Below are positions 56,346-64,000 of a stretch of DNA of 64,000 nucleotides, piece by piece; position 1 is the first letter of the stretch; each line of letters starts with the position of its first letter. Origin of the DNA: Bursaphelenchus xylophilus (lineage: Eukaryota > Nematoda > Chromadorea > Rhabditida > Aphelenchoididae); the NCBI GenBank assembly GCA_904066235.2, contig CAJFCV020000006.1:4650001-4714000 (forward strand), given 5' to 3'. Made by a program: the position numbers and the translations under genes. Under the pieces are notes generated by a model that was not told the origin of the DNA, did no database searches, and saw nothing but the letters and a program-made list of their open reading frames with translations.

Positions 56346-58869
56346 ATGGATGGGAGGAGCCTGAGCGAGGAAAATGAGCATGTAGATGTGGAAAGTGGTA
56401 AGAATTATGGTCTAGAAATATTGCGGACACTTGTTGAAATTATTTGATAGTAATTAGCCTATGAGATTACCGTATTTTCAGTGGAACCCGAGCAATATGA
56501 CTGCAAGGTCTGCTCCGCCCATGCAACTGGATTCCATTTTGATGCTCAGTCATGTAAGTAGTGATTACTTTGAAGCAGTGGTCCTAATAAGAATACGTTC
56601 TCACCTTGCTAGTAAAACTAGTTTAGACAGCTATTGATTTTTTAAACTTTTCTCATTATTTTGTTGTGTTGTTCATAATATAATCCTTGATTTCCAGGCT
56701 CCGCTTGCGCCGCATTTTTCCGCCGAGCGGTGTCGTTGAGCCGCGACTACACTTGTGTTACCGGAAATAATGCCTGCAATATATTGTACAGTAAGTTTTG
56801 GTGATTTTTTTTTGATATTTTTTTAGCTGAAAGAGCTCTTTGCCGAGCCTGCCGGATGGAAAAATGTCTCAAAGTGGGGATGAAAAAGGAAAGTAAGTTG
56901 ATTTTGTAAGGCTTTGAGATTGCTAAGCAGTGATATTTAGTGTAATAATAGCATGGAATCGGGTTTTAAGCGATTTTTTTGGCATTTTTTGATGACTAAT
57001 TGAAGAAAATAGGTAAAACGTTAATTTCTGATATTATTTTTATTATTTAAGTGCTTAATGTTAATTTTAAATTTGCTTTGCATTATTATTTTGCAGGTGT
57101 TCAAACTACATCGGCGTCAAAGTCCCATAAAACTCGCTCTTATTACACCCAATCAGGTCTCCGGAGGAATAAAAGATTCGGATTAAATGAGGTACCCTAT
57201 GACTAAATATACAATATTTTTAAAATTGAATATTTTATTTCATCTATGGACATTTTTTTTGTTTTTAGGCAAAATTGAAAGCCATCAACTCGGCTGTGAA
57301 TTCGCCGAATGAGTTGCCTCATATCAAGGCCGAGGACGTTCCAGATGAAGATCTGCCCTCTTGCTCGTCGTCCCACGCCAATTCCCAGCCTCGCAATTCC
57401 CCAGAATCCTCAATTCCAAGTCCTAGGTTAAAGCCGGACGAGAATTTGTTAAAAGTTTTTATTGAGGAAGAGATGAAGATCGGCGAAAGACGGAGAATCA
57501 TGTTTTGTGAGCGACCGGTGGCTAGTCTGGTCGGGCAGACCAAAGAATGTGTAAGTTGAATAGTAAACTTAAACTTTGAGATTGATTTTTTTCGGTCTTC
57601 GAAAACAAAAATTTTATATTACACTTGACATCAGGCAAGTTGAGATCTAAAAAAACTTGGCTGAACTTGGCTAAAGTAACATTTTTGGACGAATCCAAGA
57701 CCTAAAATAAGCTTTTTGATTTCGAAGACGTTTTTATAAAATTTTCAGTGCTTCAACATGGCTGACATCAGGCCTCTGAAATTCCGGAGTTTCCGAAAAT
57801 CGATCCGCACCCATCTCCTCATAATTTACGAATGGCTCCGAGTTTGGCCTGCCTATCACTTGTTCAGCCACGAGGACAAAGTGACATGCTTCCGGAAATG
57901 CGCGTTGTATCACACTCTTTTGGACCCGTGCTTCATTTCCCTGCAGTTGAAAGATCGAAGTAAATTCGTTCTTCCGAATGGGGGATATGTTTCGACGACT
58001 AATGAATCTGACGATGGGTGGGAGGATGAGAAGGAAATCAGCCGGGATAACAAGAAATTGTAAGTTGGGGAGGGAAAAATACGAGTTGAAATATTATTTG
58101 GAGATTAAAATATGGCTTACGCTTATGATTTTTCAATTTGAAAGCAAGATTTTTATCTTGTCTCAAAAAATTTTTTTTTGTAATTTTTGGTTTTCTTTGC
58201 CAATTTGAAGTGTTAAGAGGTTTAATAGGCGTATTTTAGGATATACTGGCCGTTGCTAAACCGGATTAAGTCGGATATATTGGATCAATTCTTCGTTTTG
58301 GACCTAAGTTTTGATGAATTTGTGGCCTTAAAAGCTTTGATCACAATGCAAATGAGTAAGTTTGCTGTTAATTTTAGTAACAGCATTCCATTTTTTTGTC
58401 GGTTTTTACAATTTTATTTTTTTCTCTTCCCTTTTTTCTTGTGAAATGCGGTGTTTTTATCATCCTCATTTCTCACCAAAATGCAAAATTTTGGTTTCTA
58501 AAATAATGTATTCAGCCATTCCTGACGTCTCGTTAGAAGCGAAAAGGATTCTAAATTCCCAAGTCGACAACATAATTCAGTGTTTGCATCAGAATTACCC
58601 CGATTCTTATGGACAATTGACGAGGGCCGAGAGAATCGGCAACATTTTAATGCTTTTGTCGCCAATTTTTGTAAGTTTTACTGAATTTTTTAATCGAACT
58701 CATGGTTTTAAATATACCTCGAAGCTTTGATTGTCTTATAGTGACAAAATAGTCTAAATTTTTTTAGGATACAGCCACAAATTTCGTCGAAAGTCATCAT
58801 CAAGTCCAATTTTTTGATATTTGGCAATTGGATTCGTTGATGTTGCAGTTTCTACAAAACAAGGCCTGA
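56346..58869 (+). CDS. Nuclear hormone receptor (nematode SupNR/HNF4-derived type)
   Basis: Exons: 56346-56397, 56482-56553, 56698-56790, 56827-56892, 57097-57191, 57269-57550, 57749-58059, 58240-58355, 58516-58670, 58768-58869 (447 aa). The DNA-binding domain lies at about 22-95. Its first zinc finger starts CKVCSAHATGFHF and carries the P-box CSACAAFFRR. The second finger is C-x6-C-x9-CRAC, followed by RMEKCLKVGMKKE. The hinge is Ser-rich and acidic. The ligand-binding domain, about 190-447, is helical (YEWLRVWPAYHLFSHEDKV, DLSFDEFVALKALI, LTRAERIGNILMLL) and ends with an AF-2-like helix LDSLMLQFLQNKA. The P-box is that of the large nematode-expanded group. Ligand and targets are unknown. 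It converges on the acyl-CoA synthetase gene. Confidence 0.93.
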
Positions 58870-59129
58870 CAACGACTGTTAAGCCGGACGTGTCTAGATT
58901 GCTCATGAAGTCTAATTTTTTTTAGATTTAGAGTTTTTAAAAAATCAGAAATTTCATGATCTTTGGGGTTTTTAAATCTTTGAATATTTTATATCCAAGG
59001 TCTTTTAGGCCTACAGTGTTGTTACAAAAGCATGTTGTGCCTTTGTTTATACATATTATGCAACAGTTCATCTTTTTTGGGTCTTTTCATCAAAAATATT
59101 GTTCATTCCCTCACATTTTAGAGATTTCC

Positions 59130-59135
59130 AATAAA
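59130..59135 (+). terminator. Poly(A) signal of the nuclear receptor gene
   Basis: AATAAA 261 bases after the stop codon; on the plus strand. Confidence 0.5.
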
Positions 59136-59181
59136 TATTCCATGCAAAGTATGGACTAAACCAATTCCGTAATCAGTAGGA

Positions 59182-59187
59182 TTTATT
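59182..59187 (-). terminator. Poly(A) signal of the acyl-CoA synthetase gene
   Basis: AATAAA on the minus strand 56 bases after the stop codon at 59243-59245. The two convergent poly(A) signals are about 50 bases apart. Confidence 0.6.
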
Positions 59188-59242
59188 TTCCCAAAACTAG
59201 ACTACTATAGCCGCACTTGATCTATTGCCTGAGGCATTCTTC

Positions 59243-62200
59243 TCAATCAAAGGCCGACTTTTTGTCCTTTCCGAGTTCCTTGCGACAGGACTCGGTCAGC
59301 ATGAATTTGCGCACCTTGCCGGAGGGCGTCATGGGGATAAAGCTCTCGTCTTTGAAGAGTACGTATTGTGGGACCTTATAGTGGGAGATCTTGCCGCGAC
59401 AGAAGTCTTTGACGTCCTGTTCGCTGAGCGGTTTCTCGCCCTCTCGGAGACGGATCACAGCGCAAACTTCTTCGCCCCAACGTTCATCCGGGATTCCGAC
59501 GACCTGAAAAAAAAGATTTTTTAGACTTTAAAACGAGCAGGCCACAACCCTAAGCAGCTTGAAACCAAAATTTCACCTATGAGACATGTTATACGATATA
59601 ATATGTTTTGGACATATCTCATCGTATAAAATGTCTCCGCCATGAAAAGGATCCCCGTAAGATTCTATACAGAGAGCACAATCATAATTGCTAAAAATTT
59701 GCGAAATTTCATACACGAAATTGACCGTAAAATGTCTAGACTTACATAGGCATTGAGGATGGATGGATGTTTGAACAAGAATTGTTCAATCTCGGCTGGA
59801 TAGATGTTCTCGCCACCTCTGATGATCATTTCACGGAGGCGGCCCGAGATTACAACTGCTCCATCGTCATTCATATAGCCCATGTCTCTAAAGTACGATA
59901 AATTACTCTCAATACTTGACAACTACTGCCTACCCAGTATGATACCAACGATCCTCGCTGATAGCTTTTGCGGTCTCCCCAGGCTCGTCGTAGTAATGGC
60001 GCATGACTCCAAAGCTTCGAACCCAAATCTCTCCTTGTTCGCCTCGAGGCACAACCCTTCCGCGATTGTCCATGATGGCGATCTCCGAGTGGGGAAGCAC
60101 GTATCCGACATTCTTCACTCTCTCCAAGGGATCGTCTTGATATCGGGCCAAAGTTACGGCCGAACTCATCTCGGTGGTGCCGTAACAGGGACAAAGTTCG
60201 GTCATTCCGGCTTCGACCAGTTGCTGGCAAAGGGTAATTGGGCAGGGAGATCCTCCAATGACACCTGAAAAAATTGTAGGTTAGTTGGACTAACATAAGA
60301 TGGAAGCTTTTTCGTAAATCTCGTCCTTTAAAAGTTTGATTTTCCTGCGGATACTATTACATGAGCTCACAGTGAGGAACCTGATCCAGTGGCAAAAAAC
60401 GTATCATTTTGCATCCGGGAAGTATCAAAAATGTGGCAAAATGCTTCCATCCCCAACAAAAAAACTCCGTTTTGAACGGCACGCCTTTTCTCTGACAAAA
60501 AGAGTGGGCGCGCTTTTGAAATCGGAGTTTTTTCACTTCGGATCAGGTCCCCCACTGTATATTCGAAAATTCAAAAAGTTCCACCCTAATTTCCTCAATT
60601 CTGACCTACCCTTTTTTGCCGACGAAATGTCCAGCTTGTTGATTTTGGCATGATTCAGCACATCCACAAACATGGTCGGTGTCCCATACAAAGCAGTGCA
60701 CTTGTGTTCCTGGATCATCTCCGCCACTTTTGCCGCATTGAACCAAGATGCCGGGAAGTAGACTCCGCCTCCCAGCATGGGCACTGTCAGCGTTCCAATC
60801 ACACATCCAAAGCAATGGAAGAGGGGGTTGGGGAGGCAGAGCTTCGTGTTCTGATCGTATCCCATCAAAACACCCGTGAAATGGGCCGCATTCAGCATTC
60901 CAAAGTGGGTGATCGTGGCGGCCTTCTGGATGCCCGTCGTCCCAGAAGTGTATTGGATGTTGGCGGGGTCGTCGGGGCGGGTGCGGCGCTGACAGAACTC
61001 CAGATAATCCTCGGCTTCCGAGCCGCCGGAGCAGAGAATGTCACGGAAGTTCCAAGCGCCACTAAAAAGAAGCGCACGTCAATCCAGCGCATTGCCTGAA
61101 CCGTTTCGAAACTTTGTATCGTTTTCATTGGTTTAAAATAGAGACGAAATGCCGCGAAATTATCGGCACTTTTTCTCGCCCGAAATAATTGCTTTTTCTC
61201 GAAAAGGAAGAAGAAAGGTAAGAAAATGCTTTTTATCGGATAGTGACATTTCGTTTTGAACGAATCACCAAAAAGGGGCGGGAAATTTTTTCTTCTATTA
61301 TATTTTGGGTTGACGTGGAGCGATTTTTACCATGTGTATTTGGAAGGTGGGTAAATGACTACCAAAAAATTTTGCCACAAATTTACTAGCATTTCATGCT
61401 GAAAAAAGTTTTCCTTGACTTACTTGAAACTTTCGTGATTCGGGTTATCCGGGTCGAACATGATCAAATGCTTGAGATCCGGCAAGGCTTGCGATTGAAC
61501 AATTCCCATGCCCTTAGGGGCTTTTTTTTGATCATGGGACAATCCGCAGATGATACTGGAAAATTGGTGAACATCAAGCTTTGTTGGCTCGACTTACTCA
61601 TAGTAATTGGTCTTTCTGAATCTTGGTGGGGTGATCAACGCCTTGACGCCGACCTTCCTCATGGCATAGCGGAACTCTTCGGTTTGATACGCCGGGTTTA
61701 CATTCACCTAAAAATAAATACTGTATGTCACAAGGTGGTTATGTTATACCATCTTCTTTAAAGAGGGATGTCGTGCGATGAAATCTGTTCTGTGCCTGTT
61801 TTATCGTATGAAACGTCCTCTTTCAAAAAATGAGGTGTCTCTCACGATGATGCCGTTTTACATAACCCTTTTACCTACCAGGACAATCCCAGCAAGAGCC
61901 GCGCCGTATTGAGCGACGGTCCATTCGTAATAATTGGGACCCCAGATTCCAACACGATCTCCACGTTTGATCCCCAGGTGGATCAGGCCAAGGGCAAGTT
62001 TACGGGCCTGAAAATAAAATTTTTTAATTGGAATAACAATGAAGGCAGTTTTGAGAGATGTTAGAGGAAAAAAAGTCCCATAAAAATTATTATAATTTGG
62101 AGTCTCGGGCGCAGCTCGGGAAAAATCCGAAAAAATTAAAACGACAGTCTTCTCAAATACCAATTCCTGTGGGTTTTGGCTTCCATCTTATTAGAGTTGA

Positions 62201-62481
62201 TATGAATTTTTGCCAACAAAATTTCTTCAACTCACATCATTGTAGACTTCCTGATAGGTCTTGCTGATGTTCTGCTCCTTGAAGACGAACAATTCCTTGT
62301 CCGGGTGCTTCTCCGTGAACTCCCTGACCTGTTGGCCGATGGTTTTGTGCATCAGAGGGATGTCCGAGGTCTGATGCACATAACTCATCAGTTTGCTGCC
62401 ATCAGCTGCCGTGTGCTTGAGGCGGAGAGATCGGAGGGCGCGGAGATTCGAGAGAACCGGGAGTTTCTTGGACAACAACAT
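59243..62481 (-). CDS. Medium-chain acyl-CoA synthetase, ACSF2-like (mitochondrial)
   Basis: Exons (minus): 62481-62236, 62007-61879, 61707-61598, 61555-61424, 61061-60610, 60264-59934, 59887-59746, 59503-59243 (600 aa). It is an AMP-forming enzyme that activates fatty acids to acyl-CoA. Motifs in order: VNVNPAYQ; P-loop YTSGTTG (243-249); NPLFHCFG; CYGTTEMS; GEIWVRS; YHTGDMG; SGRLREMIIRGGENIYPAEIE; and TPSGKVRK with the catalytic Lys near 577. Length and motifs match ACSF2. The N-terminus (LLSKKLPVLSNLRALRSLRLK) is a basic amphipathic mitochondrial targeting peptide. The start at 62481 is chosen because a strong acceptor ends 45 bases upstream; the frame stays open to an ATG at 62649. Introns 2, 4, 5 and 7 contain foldback elements. 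Confidence 0.95.
59581..59637. repeat. Foldback hairpin in acyl-CoA synthetase intron 7
   Basis: Left arm GAGACATGTTATACGATA and right arm ATCGTATAAAATGTCTC form a stem of about 25 bp with few mismatches. It is distantly similar to the hairpin at 61760-61823 (both arms carry a TACGAT(A) core). Confidence 0.65.
60370..60557. mobile_element. Foldback MITE, Tc1/mariner-like, copy 3 (truncated)
   Basis: 188 bp in intron 5 of the acyl-CoA synthetase gene, from CAGTGAGGAACC to CCCCCACTG followed by TA. It has the same left arm and core as the copies at 2998 and 4142. The right arm is internally deleted: the sequence jumps from GTTTTTTCACTT to GGATCAGGTCCCCC, losing about 70 bases. Confidence 0.82.
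61072..61322 (-). mobile_element. GCGC..ACGTCAA element, copy B, in acyl-CoA synthetase intron 4
   Basis: 251 bp beginning GCGCACGTCAATCC and ending GGTTGACGTGGAGCG (plus strand), a short inverted repeat. Its reverse complement matches 34657-34863 along nearly the whole length, with an extra 36-40 bp segment (about 61130-61165). Relative to the host transcript it has the same orientation as copy A, and its end is only about 10 bases from the 3' splice site at 61062. Confidence 0.8.
61760..61823. repeat. Foldback hairpin in acyl-CoA synthetase intron 2
   Basis: AAAGAGGGATGTCGTGCGAT and ATCGTATGAAACGTCCTCTT are imperfect inverted repeats of 24 bases. Wider ends, GGTTATGT (61737) and ACATAACC (61860), also pair, so the whole element may be about 130 bp. 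Confidence 0.55.
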
Positions 62482-62526
62482 CGGCGAAGAAAGACGGTCA
62501 GCACGGCGACCGGAAACGACCACTAA

Positions 62527-62528
62527 CT
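62527..62528 (-). promoter_or_regulatory. Likely trans-splice acceptor of the acyl-CoA synthetase gene
   Basis: On the minus strand a long pyrimidine tract ends CCCCTCTCAG about 45 bases upstream of ATG 62481. It supports that ATG over the upstream one at 62649. Confidence 0.5.
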
Positions 62529-62966
62529 GAGAGGGGTGGTAGGAAAGGAGCGAAGTTCGATTTGAAACAAGAAAAGGACATGAAAACTTTGGGAAATTTG
62601 AATAATTTGGAGGCGAACTTAAAGAAAAAAGTTTTAAAGTCCAAGGCACTGATGATTTTTCGACTAAAAAGATGCTAATAGCTGCTGTAATTTGTTTATA
62701 ATATGAGGTTGTTTTTTAACAAATTGTTTTAAACAAATTTTGCCGTATTTTTTCAAAAAATCAAGTCCCCAAATTTCCCGAAAAAATCAAAATTTATTTT
62801 ATTTTACGTTTTCTGTTTCAATATGTTTGACGTAATATGTGTTGACAAGCATTTTAATGTTAATTTTATTGTTCTCTTCCGGAATAATGAGTTGCCTTCC
62901 GGCTATCCCGAATTGCCCAAAAAATCTTATTTTTCGATCAAAAAGTCACAAAAAACGTTGTAAAAT

Positions 62967-62972
62967 TTTATT
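62967..62972 (-). terminator. Poly(A) signal of the inositol transporter gene
   Basis: AATAAA on the minus strand 67 bases after the stop codon at 63040. Confidence 0.55.
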
Positions 62973-63039
62973 ATAGGAAAATGACAAAAATATATTACAC
63001 GACTATTCTTGGTATCTACAGAGTTGTTCATTAAACATC

Positions 63040-63908
63040 TTATGCTTTGGTCTCTTTTAACTCGACTTGTTGTGATACCTTGGGGGTCTGGAGGTTTTGA
63101 AGCGAGGTTTTGTGCCGGAGACGCTCTTCCTGTGTCATGAACAATGTCTCCACCTCATCCAGAGAGTGATTCTTGGTTTCGGGGACATAAAAGTAGGCGA
63201 TTACAAAGCCGAAAGCAGTAATTGCGGCATACAGGAAGAAGGTCCCTGAAAAAATTTAATTTTTTGTACTGTCTTTATATTTATAAAGGTAAAACACAGG
63301 TTCGATTTCCCAAAAAAATTTTTAGTTTTTATCAAATTTTATTCCTTACCGTATCTAGTAATAGTGGTAGTCAACGTCAGGTATGTCATGGAAACCGCCA
63401 AATTTGCGATCCAATTAGAGAACGTCGACAATGAAACGCACATTCCCCGAGCCCAAATCGGATAAAATTCAGCGTTCAAAACCCAAGGCATGGGCGATAA
63501 TCCGGATGAGAAGCTGATGAGGTAAATAACCATGAGAATCAAGGGCAGCATCGTGTATTTGTTTTCGCAGAAAACGTCAGTCCATTCAAATTCAACGCCG
63601 GAAACATTGTGCATGAAACTCGGGGCTTCGGAGGAGCAGAATCCTAAAAAAATGCGAGTTTTGGAAAAAAATTTCTGTTGTAAAATACGCCATTTCTTGT
63701 ATGTCGCACAGATTATTTTATGACTCACCATCAGCAGATCTGATATCCGAATGAAGTTCATCCAATGGCAAACACACTCCTCCTTCATTAGCAAAGGCTG
63801 TGGCCCCACAGAAACCACAAGAATCATCGGTAACACAGAAGTCACAATTGGTGAAGGCCAAGCATTTCTGAACATGCGGATCAGCAAGGTTCAAGTGTGG
63901 ATGGGCTC
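63040..63908 (-). CDS. Proton/myo-inositol cotransporter (HMIT, SLC2A13-like), 3' part
   Basis: Three exons are in the window (minus): 63908-63729, 63643-63350, 63245-63040; the rest lies beyond 64000, and 63909-64000 is intron. The first exon encodes the Cys-rich extracellular loop typical of HMIT (KCLAFTNCDFCVTDDSCGFC). The next has NVSG (possible glycosylation) and two membrane helices with GLSPMPWVLNAEFYPIWARG, the conserved sugar-transporter PxxW-x2-E-x2-P-x3-RG signature, then LSTFSNWIANLAVSMTYLTL. The last has a membrane helix (FFLYAAITAFGFVIAYF), the PETKNHSLDEVE family signature and a cytosolic tail. It takes up myo-inositol with protons at the plasma membrane; C. elegans has three such genes used in osmoregulation. 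Same strand as the acyl-CoA synthetase, 558 bases upstream of it. Confidence 0.92.
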
Positions 63909-64000
63909 CTGAAAAGTCACTTTTCAAGATGTTGATCAACTGAACACTAGAATTTTTTCGAACAAGCATAATATTTTAGGCCTAGGCTGCCTCAATAGAT

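Noticed and set aside
59243..62481. Bacterial origin of the acyl-CoA synthetase
   Set aside because: Eight exons with normal nematode introns, a mitochondrial targeting peptide and an ACSF2-type sequence, which animals have by descent.

Overview
The window is nuclear DNA of a nematode. The evidence is a set of intron-rich genes with short introns ending in TTTTCAG-like acceptors, unpaired splice acceptors a few bases upstream of several start codons (as expected for spliced-leader trans-splicing), an SRT-type serpentine receptor, a nuclear receptor with the nematode P-box CSACAAFFRR, and clear homologues of mig-15, ptrn-1 (patronin/CAMSAP), elongin A, SLBP and HMIT. I cannot name the species. 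All gene models were joined by hand from splice signals and reading phase. Every junction listed keeps the frame.

Layout: 1-2670 holds a tandem group of exostosin-type (GT64) glycosyltransferases: the last exon of one copy, a decayed exon relic and one complete EXTL2-like gene. 2671-5387 is non-coding with two foldback elements. 5388-8713 is a secreted threonine-rich mucin-like gene with Cys modules at its C-terminus. 9871-11712 is elongin A. 11713-21300 is a 9.6 kb stretch without a convincing gene. 21378-29996 is mig-15, a Ste20 kinase with a CNH domain, whose largest intron (25645-29485) is filled by two tandem 1.9 kb repeat units rich in GC palindromes. 31076-32044 (-) is an acidic serine-rich protein. 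33935-35638 is an SRT receptor. 36339-44975 (-) is ptrn-1, with a hAT-like element in one intron and a possible nested gene on the opposite strand in another. 48981-50739 (-) and 51026-51577 (-) are two unrecognised membrane-anchored proteins. 51930-53082 is SLBP with an unexpected C-terminal CaaX-like box. 53487-54265 is an unrecognised protein. 54551-54632 (-) is tRNA-Leu(AAG). 56346-58869 is a nuclear hormone receptor. 59243-62481 (-) is an ACSF2-like acyl-CoA synthetase with foldback elements in four introns. 63040 to beyond 64000 (-) is the 3' part of a proton/myo-inositol cotransporter.

The genes do not form one pathway; this is an ordinary mosaic of housekeeping and developmental nematode genes. 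The accessory interest lies in the non-coding layer: at least four families of small foldback or terminal-inverted-repeat elements, mostly in introns, one of which lies just upstream of the 3' splice site in two unrelated genes, and the palindrome-rich tandem repeat inside mig-15.
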